Assembly: GCF_012911875.1 (NCBI RefSeq)
Contig: NZ_JAAXKZ010000001.1
Span: 91,277-155,276 of the forward strand
Length of the DNA stretch: 64,000 nt
Source: Pseudonocardia bannensis
Lineage (GTDB): Bacteria; Actinomycetota; Actinomycetes; Mycobacteriales; Pseudonocardiaceae
Direction of reading: 5' to 3'
Of this stretch, positions 1 through 7,770 are shown piece after piece; within the stretch, counting starts at the first letter, position 1; every line of letters begins with the position of its first letter. The position numbers and the translations under genes are program-made. The notes below the pieces were generated by a model. That model did no database searches. It worked only from the letters and a program-made list of their open reading frames with translations, and was not told the DNA's origin.

Positions 1-236
1 CGATCGCAACACCGATGGCCGCCACGACGACCTGGAGGATCACCTCCATGATGTTGAAGCCGGCGGTCCGGAAGCCGAAGGCGCGCGCAAGGAACGTCCC
101 AATGAAGGCGCCCACGATGCCGACGAGGATCGTCAGCCAGATCGGGATGTCCTGCTTGCCCGGCAGGACCAGCCGGGCCAGAGCGCCGATGATCAAGCCG
201 AAGACGATGGCGGTGATGATCCCGGTAACGGTCATG
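1..236 (-). CDS. GlsB/YeaQ/YmgE family membrane protein (partial)
   Basis: Small integral membrane protein of the GlsB/YeaQ/YmgE (transglycosylase-associated) family, linked to stress response; biochemical role unknown. Reading from the ATG at 236, the translation begins MTVTGIITAIVFGLIIGALA and continues with the family pattern: Gly-rich helix, short LPGKQD loop, second Gly-rich helix. A good ribosome site (GGGAG) lies 5 bases before the ATG. The gene runs off the left edge, so about 78 residues are visible. It is divergent from a second GlsB-type gene about 300 bases away, but that paralogue has different helices, so this is not a recent tandem copy. Confidence 0.85.
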
Positions 237-541
237 AGTACTCCCGACTTCATTCGGGCTACACACCGTCGCAGCCCGTGTCGGACCTGGGTAGCACAGC
301 CCGACGGCCGTCGCACCGCAGGAGCACGGTTTCCACCGAAGCGTTATCGGGACGTTCCAAAATCGTCGATCTCCCGTCACTGTGACGGTTCGGCGAGCGT
401 CGGCACGACCCCCGCCGATCGGGGGAATAGATCCGCCCGGAAGGGGAACACCGGCCCCGGGAAGCCGGTCGGCCAGGACGGGCGGCCCGGTCTCAGATCC
501 GTATCGCGCGGTTTCGACGCGCGAGGACGCGAGGAGGAATC

Positions 542-814
542 ATGGGCATTCTCGGTTGGATCATCGTCGGCCTCGTCGCAGGCGCTCTGGCGAAGGCGGT
601 CATGCCGGGGCCGGACCCGGGCGGGACCCTCGTGACGATCCTGATCGGCATCGTCGGCGGCGTGCTGGGCGGCTTGATCAGCTCAGCGTTGTTCGGGGTC
701 GGTACGGGCAACTTCTTCGACATCAGGACCTGGCTGATCAGCTTCCTGGGCGCGGTCGTGCTGCTCGCCATCTACCGCATGGTGGCAGGTCGGGGCCGCC
801 CCGTCGCGCACTGA
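542..814 (+). CDS. GlsB/YeaQ/YmgE family stress-associated membrane protein
   Basis: A 90-residue membrane protein of the GlsB/YeaQ/YmgE family, complete. Three hydrophobic Gly/Ala-rich segments are visible (about residues 3-17, 26-47 and 63-80), separated by a VMPGPDPGG loop that matches the family signature. A strong ribosome site (GAGGAGGAA) lies just before the ATG. A perfect 15-bp hairpin follows 40 bases after the stop, so the gene is probably monocistronic. Family members are induced under envelope or acid stress in other bacteria; no function can be assigned here beyond that. Confidence 0.88.
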   Translation: MGILGWIIVGLVAGALAKAVMPGPDPGGTLVTILIGIVGGVLGGLISSALFGVGTGNFFDIRTWLISFLGAVVLLAIYRMVAGRGRPVAH

Positions 815-855
815 CCCAGCAGGTGACCGGGCCGGCTCCCCGGCCGGCATCCCGC

Positions 856-890
856 ATGGTGGCTGATCCAGGAAATGGATCAGCCACCAT
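856..890. terminator. Perfect 15-bp hairpin terminator
   Basis: Inverted repeat 856-870 / 876-890 with a GGAAA loop, perfect over 15 bp. It lies between the end of the forward GlsB gene and the end of the reverse response-regulator gene, so it can serve both convergent transcripts. No U-tract follows, which is usual in actinobacteria. Confidence 0.75.
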
Positions 891-969
891 TCACTTTTCG
901 GGGAGGAATCCGACGATGCATGCCGGGAATCGGTCGATCACTCATGCCGAAAGGGTCGACGGGCCGGGG

Positions 970-1701
970 TCATCCCTCCAGGATGTAGCCCACACCACGA
1001 ACCGTTCGAATCCGCTCGGCTCCGATCTTTCGACGCAGGTAGGAGATGTAGACCTGCACGAGATTGGCCGACGCCGGCTCCGACCACACCTGCTTCGCGA
1101 GCTTGTCGTGGGACACGACGGCACCGGGCTCCGCCAGCAATGCCACCAGCAACGAGAACTCGGTGGGTGACAGCGCGACCGGCTGGCCGTCCACGCTCAC
1201 CTCTCCGAACTCGGTGTCGACGGTCAGATCTCCCATCCGGACGATGGCGTGCGTGGTCGCGGCGCCCAGCCGCAGCCGCAGCCGGATCCGAGCGGACAGC
1301 TCGTCGACGGCGAAGGGGCGCAGGAGGTAGTCGTCCCGGTCCCCGCGCAGCTGGCCGAGCAGGCTGCCACGGCGTTCGCGGGGCGTCACGGCGATCACCG
1401 GGACGTTCGGCGCCTCGGAGTGCACTGCCGCCAGCACGGCGGCCTGGTCGGGCCCGGGCAGCTCGACGTCGAGCACGAGAAGCGCCGGCGCACCGGATCG
1501 GACGGCGTCGAGTACGCCGATACCGTCGCTCACCGAGCTGACCCGCACCCCCTCGGAGCGCAGGCTTCGCAGCACCGAGGCGGACGCGGCAGTCGGCGGC
1601 AACGCCAACAGGACGTGTTCATGCGGGGGTACGGACGTCCGTGCCGACCTCTGCGTGGGTACGAACGCTGACGCACCCCCCGGGGGAGCAGCGGGGAGCA
1701 T
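970..1701 (-). CDS. OmpR-family DNA-binding response regulator, atypical receiver
   Basis: Transcription factor with a degenerate receiver domain (about residues 28-140) and a C-terminal OmpR/PhoB winged helix (about 150-243, ending VRGVGYILEG). The helix domain has the usual SPTEFSLLVAL and VYISYLRRKIG segments. The phosphoacceptor position is kept (Asp78 in LLVLDVELPG), but the N-terminal acidic pair is replaced by LLALPP and the conserved Lys is Arg (LLRPF), so ordinary aspartyl phosphorylation is doubtful. The ATG at 1701 was chosen because GGAGG precedes it; the frame stays open further upstream. No histidine kinase is adjacent. It is divergent from the GH16 gene, which may be a target (inference). 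Confidence 0.85.
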   Translation of the reverse strand: MLPAAPPGGASAFVPTQRSARTSVPPHEHVLLALPPTAASASVLRSLRSEGVRVSSVSDGIGVLDAVRSGAPALLVLDVELPGPDQAAVLAAVHSEAPNVPVIAVTPRERRGSLLGQLRGDRDDYLLRPFAVDELSARIRLRLRLGAATTHAIVRMGDLTVDTEFGEVSVDGQPVALSPTEFSLLVALLAEPGAVVSHDKLAKQVWSEPASANLVQVYISYLRRKIGAERIRTVRGVGYILEG

Positions 1702-1928
1702 CCGATACAGCTTCCCTCCAACCCCAGGGGAATAACAATCGGCTAACGGTGCGATAGCGCCCACCTGAGAGCCCCGGAACTCGAATCCTGAGAACCTGGT
1801 TACTCCGATCGGCCTAGCGCATATCGACTCCGGGTGCGTTGGTCGCTGTCCAGCGCGCCGGAACGACCTACCGGCGCGTGCGCGCAACCACATCTCTCAG
1901 GTTGGCCGGTCACAGCCCGTGATCTTCT

Positions 1929-1934
1929 TAGTGT
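1929..1934 (+). promoter_or_regulatory. -10 box (TAGTGT) for the GH16 gene
   Basis: TANNNT hexamer 7 bases before the ATG at 1942, the spacing expected for a leaderless actinobacterial transcript. It supports that start over the in-frame ATG upstream at 1834. Confidence 0.5.
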
Positions 1935-1941
1935 TCGCGTC

Positions 1942-2928
1942 ATGCGACGGAAACCCTCCGCTGCGAGCGATCGGCTCGGCGCCCGCGAGCTGATCGAGCG
2001 CGTCACCGCGGAGCGGGCTTCCGCTTCGACGGTCCCGGGCCGCCCTCGGCATGCTCCGGCGCCGGCCGTTCCGAGCGTCAGCGTGACCAGGGCGCGCCGT
2101 TCCCCCCGGCGCAGGCTCGCTCCGCTCGTACTGGGTGTCGCCGTCATGGTCATCGCGACCGTGATCGCCACCGTCGTCCGGACGACCGCCTCGGAACCCG
2201 CCCCCGGCCTCAGCCCCACCCTGGTGTCGCAGGACGCGACCCAGGCGGCGCCGCCGCCGGACCCTGCTCCGCCGGCGACGCCGCCGGACGGCCCCGAGAA
2301 CGGCGTCCAGGCCGCGAACGCGCACGGCTGGGAGCTGATCGGCGGTGACGAGTTCAACGGCGGCCTGTCCGACAAGTGGAACCGCTACGACGGTCCGGGC
2401 CACGCCGATGCCGGGCGGCGCTCCCCCGCCGCGGTCGGTGTGCGCGGCGACGCCCTGGTGATCAGCGGCGACGCCACCGGTACGACGGGCGGGATGGCCT
2501 GGTCGGAGAGCCGCCGGTACGGCAAGTGGGAGATGCGCGCGAAGTTCCCGGCGGGCGACCGGCAGTACCACCCAGTGCTGCTCCTGTGGCCGACCGAGGT
2601 GGAATGGCCACTGGGCGGTGAGATCGACTTCGCCGAGACGACGAGCGCCTCGAAGGACGTGTCGTTCTTCCTGCACCACGGGCCGGACAACGCGAAGGAG
2701 TCCGCCCGCAAGAAGATCGACATCACCCGATGGCACAACTACGCCGTCGAGTGGACTCCGCAGGGGATCACCGGCTACATCGACGGCAAGCGGTGGTTCG
2801 CCAGCACGGACCCGGACACGCTCCCGCCCGGGCCGATGCATCCCGCCATTCAGCTCGACTACGTCCCCGGCGACGGCTCCCCGAAGCCGACGGAGATGTT
2901 CGTCGACTGGATGCGCATCTACGCCTGA
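1942..2928 (+). CDS. Secreted or membrane-anchored GH16 family glycoside hydrolase
   Basis: Glycosyl hydrolase family 16 protein of 328 residues. The N-terminus is basic, followed by one membrane segment (about residues 57-75, LAPLVLGVAVMVIATVIA), a Pro-rich linker, then the GH16 domain from about residue 130 to the end. The catalytic signature GEIDFAE is intact (Glu227, Asp229, Glu232), and the WAxTxYxxGKWE-like strand is present as MAWSESRRYGKWEMR. Family members cleave beta-1,3 or beta-1,4 glucans or galactans; the substrate cannot be read from sequence. It is divergent from the response regulator and followed by a hairpin. The anchor suggests action at the outer face of the membrane. Confidence 0.82.
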   Translation: MRRKPSAASDRLGARELIERVTAERASASTVPGRPRHAPAPAVPSVSVTRARRSPRRRLAPLVLGVAVMVIATVIATVVRTTASEPAPGLSPTLVSQDATQAAPPPDPAPPATPPDGPENGVQAANAHGWELIGGDEFNGGLSDKWNRYDGPGHADAGRRSPAAVGVRGDALVISGDATGTTGGMAWSESRRYGKWEMRAKFPAGDRQYHPVLLLWPTEVEWPLGGEIDFAETTSASKDVSFFLHHGPDNAKESARKKIDITRWHNYAVEWTPQGITGYIDGKRWFASTDPDTLPPGPMHPAIQLDYVPGDGSPKPTEMFVDWMRIYA

Positions 2929-3050
2929 CCGGCCCCGAACCCCGAGCCGTGCCCGCCTCCTGCCCGCACCGCCCCGCCCGGCGCTCCCCACCGGGTGGGG
3001 CGGTCGCACGCCGCCGCCCGCCGCCCTCCTGGTCCGCGCACGCCTTCTGG

Positions 3051-3082
3051 CCCCCGCGCGCATGACCGGTCGTGCGCGGGGG
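3051..3082. terminator. Hairpin terminator after the GH16 gene
   Basis: Perfect 9-bp inverted repeat 3051-3059 / 3074-3082 in the gap of about 295 bases between the GH16 and band-7 genes. The rest of that gap shows no gene. Confidence 0.55.
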
Positions 3083-3223
3083 ACCACGACGGGCGCGCCG
3101 TCGGCTCAGCCGTCGTGGGATGCCCGCGGACGAGGTCGGAGGATGTCCGAGGTCCGACTCGGCGAGTAGCGTCGGACATGCCCGTTGGCCGGGCCGTGAC
3201 CCGGACGGGTGCGGGAGCGCACG

Positions 3224-4066
3224 ATGATCGTCGACGTGATACTGGGTCTGGCGGCCGCCGGGGTCATCTGGTTCGCGGCGGGGTTCCGGGTGATCCGGCA
3301 GTTCGAACGGGGGGTGCTCTTCCGGTTCGGCCGGGTGAGCGAAGCCGTCCGCGGGCCGGGGCTCACCCGCATCCATCCGGGGATGGACCGCCTCCGCAAG
3401 GTCAACATGCAGATCGTGACGATGCCCGTCCCCGCTCAGGACGGGATCACCCGCGACAACGTGACCGTGCGCGTCGACGCGGTCGTCTACTTCAAGGTCG
3501 TCGACCCGGTGCGGGCGACGGTCGACGTGCAGGACTACATGTCGGCCGTCGGCCAGGTGGCGCAGACGTCGCTGCGGTCGATCATCGGCAAGAGTGACCT
3601 CGACGACCTGCTGTCCAACCGTGAGCGGCTCAACCAGGGCCTGGAGCTGCTCATCGACAGCCCCGCGGTGGGCTGGGGCGTGCACATCGACCGCGTCGAG
3701 ATCAAGGACGTGGCGCTGCCCGAGTCGATGAAGCGGTCGATGTCGCGGCAGGCCGAGGCGGAGCGGGAGCGCCGGGCCCGGGTGATCAGCGCGGACGGCG
3801 AGCTGCAGGCCTCGGAGAAGCTCGCGCTGGCCGCCGCCCGGATGTCCGACAATCCCGCGGCGCTGCAGCTACGGCTGTTGGAGACCGTCGTGGAGGTGGC
3901 CGCGGAGAAGAACTCCACGCTGGTGCTGCCGTTCCCGGTCGAGCTGCTGCGGTTCCTGGAGACGGGGACCGAGCATCTGGGCCTCAGGTCCCGGCCCCCC
4001 GGCGCGACCAACAGCGCGCCGGCGAGCTCGGACGACGATCAGAAGCTGGCCCTCGGCACGCCCTGA
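3224..4066 (+). CDS. SPFH/band 7 (stomatin-like) membrane protein
   Basis: Stomatin/prohibitin-type scaffold of 280 residues. One N-terminal membrane segment (about residues 2-20) is followed by the SPFH domain (VIRQFERGVLFRFGRV, then NVTVRVDAVVYFKVVDPVRA) and a charged coiled-coil region (EAERERRARVISADGELQASEKL), all diagnostic. Family members form large membrane-associated oligomers and often recruit proteases; no NfeD partner is adjacent here. ATG 3224 was chosen over GTG 3209, which would add five residues without a better ribosome site. The 3' end overlaps the convergent fmdA gene by 28 bases. Confidence 0.88.
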   Translation: MIVDVILGLAAAGVIWFAAGFRVIRQFERGVLFRFGRVSEAVRGPGLTRIHPGMDRLRKVNMQIVTMPVPAQDGITRDNVTVRVDAVVYFKVVDPVRATVDVQDYMSAVGQVAQTSLRSIIGKSDLDDLLSNRERLNQGLELLIDSPAVGWGVHIDRVEIKDVALPESMKRSMSRQAEAERERRARVISADGELQASEKLALAAARMSDNPAALQLRLLETVVEVAAEKNSTLVLPFPVELLRFLETGTEHLGLRSRPPGATNSAPASSDDDQKLALGTP

Positions 4067-5292
4067 CCGGGGTCGACCCGGCGCGGGCCCTCCTTGCTCG
4101 GCCGGACGTCGATGTCGAAGATCGCCGTCGGGATGTAGACGGTGGAGCACGAGTTCGGGATGTCGACGACAGCGGAGTGCCGGCCCTCGACCGGTGCGGC
4201 GCCCAGGATCATGTACGCCTGCTCGGGGGTGAAGCCGAGCTTGGACAGGTAGTCGATCGCGTGCAGGCAGGCTCGCTTGTAGGCCAGCTGCGCGTCGAGG
4301 TAGCGCTGCGTGCCGTCGAGCTCGACGGAGATCCCGGAGAACGCGAGCCACTCGCTGTACTGGGGGGCGGTGATACCCGGCAGGAAGATCGCGTTCTCGC
4401 CGACGCCGTAGGACTCCATGCCGTTGCGGATGACGTCGACGTGCAGGTCGATGAACCCGCCCATCTCGATCGCGCCGCAGAAGGTGATCTCGCCGTCGCC
4501 CTGTGAGAAGTGCAGGTCGCCGACCGAGAGCTTCGCCTCGGGGACGAACACCGGGTAGAAGACGCGGGTCCCGGCGGTGAGGTTCTTGATGTCCTGGTTG
4601 CCGCCGTTCTCCCGGGGCGGTGCGGTCCGGGCGGCCTCCGCTGCCGCGGCCTCGAACGCGGTCCCTTCCAGTGAGCCGAGGATGGCGTCCTGCGGCAGCG
4701 GTGGCAGCGCCAGCGGCGGCACCCGGTCCGGGTCGGTCGCGATGAGCGCCCCCTCCCGCTCGTTCCAGGTGTCGAGGAGTTCCGTCGAGGGCGCCGTGCC
4801 CATCAGGCCCGGGTGCACGATGCCGGTGAACGAGACGTGCGGGATGTGCCGCGAGGTCGCCTGTTGGCCGCGGAAGTCCCAGACCACCTTGTAGGCGTCG
4901 GGGAACTCGTCGGTGAGGAATCCGCCGCCGTTCCGCTTGGCGAAGATGCCGGTGTAGCCCCAGCCCTGCCCGGCCAGCGGCCCGGAGTCCTCCCCCGGCA
5001 CGGGCCCCACGTCGACGATGTCCACCATCAACAGGTCCCCGGGCCGGGCGCCCTCGACGGCGATCGGCCCGCTGAGACAGTGCACCCGCGACAGCGGCGC
5101 GTCGCGGACGTCCTCGGCGGAGTCGTCGTTGTGGATGGCGCCGTCGAACCACTCCCGGCAGTGCACCCGGAACGTGTCGTCTGGCCGGACGGTCACGGCG
5201 GCCGGGATGTCGTAGTGCCACCGGTTGTGACCGACGATCTGCTGCTCGGTGAAGGGTTTGGTGTTGTCGAGTGGGAACACGACTGGAGGCAT
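4039..5292 (-). CDS. fmdA: Formamidase (acetamidase/formamidase family)
   Basis: FmdA/AmdA-family amidohydrolase of 417 residues, predicted to hydrolyse formamide to formate and ammonia. Hallmarks are the N-terminal NRWHYDIPA segment, ARPGDLLMVDIVDVGPV, GWGYTGIFAKRNGGGFL, HPGLMGTAPS, and the C-terminal metal-site strand GDLHFSQGDGEITFCGAIEM. Length is normal for the family. AAGGA sits 6 bases before the ATG. The FmdB-type zinc-ribbon gene lies 157 bases upstream on the same strand, the usual partnership. Acetamide as substrate cannot be excluded, but formamidase is favoured by the length and the FmdB neighbour. Confidence 0.92.
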   Translation of the reverse strand: MPPVVFPLDNTKPFTEQQIVGHNRWHYDIPAAVTVRPDDTFRVHCREWFDGAIHNDDSAEDVRDAPLSRVHCLSGPIAVEGARPGDLLMVDIVDVGPVPGEDSGPLAGQGWGYTGIFAKRNGGGFLTDEFPDAYKVVWDFRGQQATSRHIPHVSFTGIVHPGLMGTAPSTELLDTWNEREGALIATDPDRVPPLALPPLPQDAILGSLEGTAFEAAAAEAARTAPPRENGGNQDIKNLTAGTRVFYPVFVPEAKLSVGDLHFSQGDGEITFCGAIEMGGFIDLHVDVIRNGMESYGVGENAIFLPGITAPQYSEWLAFSGISVELDGTQRYLDAQLAYKRACLHAIDYLSKLGFTPEQAYMILGAAPVEGRHSAVVDIPNSCSTVYIPTAIFDIDVRPSKEGPRRVDPGQGVPRASF

Positions 5293-5449
5293 GGCCCGTC
5301 CTTGTCTCGATGATCTCCAGGGGATGGCGGTCAGCCCGTTCCCCCATCACCGTCCGTCTTCGGGTCGACCGGATCTCTGCGGCGTGGAGCGGTCCGGCGC
5401 CGGCCGTTGATGCGCCTCGGGTGCGCCCGGGCCGGCTCGGCGACCGGGC

Positions 5450-5731
5450 TCACGGTCGCGGCAACCGGCGCAGCGCGGGATTCCGCGGGGCGACCGGCGG
5501 TCGACGTGGCGGCGGCGACGTGACCACCCCGGGCGCGCTCGCGGTGGCCTCCGCGCGATCGATCGCGGACACGAGAGCACGTGGCGCGAGGCCCAGCAGC
5601 GGCGCGGTGAACACGCGTCGCAGGTCCGTCGTGCAGCGCGGACACGGCCAGGCGGGCGCGGCGGTGCCGATGGGGGCACGCACCTCGGTGATCCCGTGCT
5701 CGACACATCGATATTGATAGATCGCCATCAT
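5450..5731 (-). CDS. fmdB: FmdB-family zinc-ribbon protein
   Basis: Small protein (about 93 residues) opening MAIYQYRCVEHG, the start typical of the FmdB regulatory family. A zinc ribbon is formed by Cys9, His12, Cys30 and Cys33, with His replacing the usual second Cys. The tail is Pro/Arg-rich and probably disordered. Two adjacent ATGs (5731 and 5728) follow an AGAGG ribosome site; either may be used. It lies just upstream of fmdA in the same direction and is probably cotranscribed. FmdB proteins are described as putative regulators of formamidase, but the mechanism is not established. Confidence 0.8.
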   Translation of the reverse strand: MMAIYQYRCVEHGITEVRAPIGTAAPAWPCPRCTTDLRRVFTAPLLGLAPRALVSAIDRAEATASAPGVVTSPPPRRPPVAPRNPALRRLPRP

Positions 5732-6317
5732 CCGGCCTCTTTCCCGCCGGTGCGGAACCGCCGGCAGCAGCCCTGACCCGAAAATTCTGGCCACCATCGA
5801 AGTGGGCAGTCAATAGCCTCTTCGGTTGCGCAACGGTGCCCCCGGGCAGCGATAGAGACACGCTTCATTGCAGCTCATCGGGCCTGCCGCCGAGCCGTCA
5901 CGTCTTCACCGACCGCGCCGGAAATTGAGCATATCCAGCACCGGGAACCGCTCGTCCCGTTCTCATCCAGAATGGCCGAAAATTGTTTCGGCCCGTGCTG
6001 TGATCGCGCAGGGCCCACCTTGGGACCGCCGGCCGGGTGGCCGGGTCGTGCCCGGCCCGTCGGAGAGCGAGCGCGCGGAACGGTGGGATTCGACATGGTC
6101 TGCACGTCCGGGTCGTTCGGATGCGAAGCCGTTGGGGGTACCCGTCCGCGCCACGGGCAACCACGCACAGCCGAGGCATCGACACCGGAGACAGGCCCAC
6201 GGACACCGGTCGGCGCTCGCCGGGAGGCGCTGCGCTGGTCCGGGAAGTGTCGTCACTCGCCGCGATGGGAGACGCCGTTCGAGACCGTGGATCTCGTCCG
6301 GCGCAGCACGACCTGAG
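5732..6317. other. Non-coding gap upstream of the fmd genes
   Basis: About 590 bases with no convincing gene on either strand. It holds the presumed fmdBA promoter and one symmetrical element (see 5974-5993). It is less GC-rich than the surrounding coding sequence. Confidence 0.6.
5974..5993. promoter_or_regulatory. 8-bp inverted repeat, possible operator
   Basis: GGCCGAAA / TTTCGGCC separated by ATTG: perfect dyad symmetry over 8 bp in an AT-richer patch about 240 bases upstream of fmdB. It looks more like a protein-binding site than a terminator, but no regulator can be assigned. Confidence 0.35.
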
Positions 6318-6476
6318 CTACACGCCGCTCGACGACTCGTCGGCGTCCTCACCGGGGCAGTTCTCCAGGTGCCGGGTGAGGGCGCGGACGAGACCTTCCT
6401 CGCTGAAGGCGATGACACGGGCGTCGGCGCACCAGGGGCAGGTGCGCGTCAAGTGCGGTGAGCCTGGGGTGTTCAC
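6318..6476 (-). CDS. Small CxxC/HxxxxC putative zinc-binding protein
   Basis: Possible 52-residue gene starting GTG at 6476 and ending TAG at 6318. It carries CPWC near residue 13 and, 20 residues later, a His followed by Cys (HLENC), a plausible C2HC zinc site. Codon third positions are GC-rich, as in real genes here. No clear ribosome site is seen. I do not recognise a named family; small zinc-finger-like proteins of this size are common in actinobacteria. It lies 67 bases downstream of the LLM oxidoreductase on the same strand. Confidence 0.4.
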   Translation of the reverse strand: MNTPGSPHLTRTCPWCADARVIAFSEEGLVRALTRHLENCPGEDADESSSGV

Positions 6477-6543
6477 CCGGGGCAGCCTAGGCGCGCCCGA
6501 GGGGCCACGGCTCCCATCCTGGACAAGGGTCACACTGCGTGAT

Positions 6544-7563
6544 TCACGACGCGAACAGTGCCGCCAATCGGGTGTCGGACTCCGCCAGCGCGGCCCGGTC
6601 GAAGGTCGATGTGGAGGCGAGCACCTCGTCGGCACCGGTGCGCGCGAGTAGAGCATCGAGCTCTGCGGCGACCGTGGCGTCGTCGCCGTGAACCGTCCGG
6701 CCGACCGCGGCGTCGACCACGCTGCGCTGCCGTGCCGACAGCGTCCGGGATGCGACCCCGGCCACCGGCTCCAGGGCGGGGAACTCGCCGTTCGTCCGGG
6801 CCGCGGCGAGCGCCCAGGCCTCGGGCAGCGCGAGTTCCCGGGCTGCCGCCACGGAATCGGCGACCAGCACATCCAGGGACAGAACGACATAGGGCTGGGC
6901 GCCGGGTGCCTGTGGCCGGAACCGGCCGCGGTAGTCGTCGAGTGCCTCGCCGATACGGTCACCGGCGAGGACCGGACCGCCGACGACGACCGGGAGCCCA
7001 GCCGCGGCCGCGACCGCGAGCCCGCGACCGGTGGCCAGCACGTAGACCGGGACGGGCGCATCGAGCCGTGGCCGCGCCGTCACCGCCGCCCGGCCGTCGA
7101 GATAACTGCGCAGCTCGGCGAGGTCCTCGGTGAACGTGTCGGGTTCGTCGGCGGCGCGGCGCAGGGCCCGGCGGACCGGTGGGGTGAAGCCGAGCGAGCG
7201 GCCGACCCCGAGGTCGATCCGACCCGGGAAGAGCGCTTCGAGCATCGCGAACTGCTCAGCCACGACCAGAGGTTGGTGGTTGGGCAGCATCACGCCGCCG
7301 GACCCGACCCTGATCCGCTCGGTGCGTGCGGCGACGGCGGCCATCAGGACCGGCGGGCTGCCACTGGCGATGCCCGGGACGCCGTGGTGCTCGGCGACCC
7401 AGAACCGGTGGTAGCCCAGCCGTTCGGCCCGCACGGCGCGCTCGACGGTGTCGCGCAGCGCGATCGCGTCGGGCTCCCCGGCCCGTGTGCGCGACCGGTC
7501 CAGCAGCGAGAGGCGCACGGACTCGAGCATCACCGCGGGCAACGCGGCACCCGGCACCGGCAT
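6544..7563 (-). CDS. LLM class flavin-dependent oxidoreductase
   Basis: Luciferase-like monooxygenase of the MsnO8/alkanal-type subgroup, about 339 residues, using reduced flavin. The pattern is clear: LSLLDRS near the start, YHRFWVAEHHGVPGIASGSPPVL, RIRVGSGGVMLPNHQPLVVAEQFAML and GRIDLGVGRSLGF. The substrate is unknown. The family-conserved part starts at the internal ATG at 7530, so the first 11 residues are uncertain. The gene lies just downstream of a 22-bp repeat array that fills the gap behind the M3 peptidase on the same strand. Confidence 0.86.
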   Translation of the reverse strand: MPVPGAALPAVMLESVRLSLLDRSRTRAGEPDAIALRDTVERAVRAERLGYHRFWVAEHHGVPGIASGSPPVLMAAVAARTERIRVGSGGVMLPNHQPLVVAEQFAMLEALFPGRIDLGVGRSLGFTPPVRRALRRAADEPDTFTEDLAELRSYLDGRAAVTARPRLDAPVPVYVLATGRGLAVAAAAGLPVVVGGPVLAGDRIGEALDDYRGRFRPQAPGAQPYVVLSLDVLVADSVAAARELALPEAWALAAARTNGEFPALEPVAGVASRTLSARQRSVVDAAVGRTVHGDDATVAAELDALLARTGADEVLASTSTFDRAALAESDTRLAALFAS

Positions 7564-7580
7564 TCCAGGCGCCTGATCGC

Positions 7581-7770
7581 CGACTCACGCACCCGAAACC
7601 ACCGACTCGCGCGTCCGAATCCCCCGACTCGCGCGCCCGAAACCACCGACTCGCGCGTCCGAATCCCCCGACTCGCGCGTCCGAATCCCTCGACTCGCGC
7701 GCCCGAAACCACCGACTCGCGCGTGCGAATCCCCCGACTCGCGCACCTGGAGACGCCGACTCGCAGTCAG
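7581..7770. repeat. 22-bp tandem repeat array 1
   Basis: Eight full units and one partial unit, each beginning CGACTCGCGCG (first unit CGACTCACGCA), with exact 22-bp spacing. Two tail types alternate: one ends CCGAAACCAC, the other CCGAATCCCC. The last unit overlaps the stop codon of the M3 peptidase gene (7767-7769). There are no spacers, so it is not a CRISPR array. Read from the peptidase gene it starts 2 bases after the stop as CTGCGAGTCG. Confidence 0.9.

Noticed and set aside
5868..6461. Forward open frame of 197 codons upstream of the LLM oxidoreductase
   Set aside because: Low-complexity Arg/Pro/Ser content, no domain, no ribosome site, and it covers the presumed fmd promoter region.
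7581..7770. Possible CRISPR array
   Set aside because: Units are contiguous 22-bp repeats with no unique spacers, and no cas genes are near.
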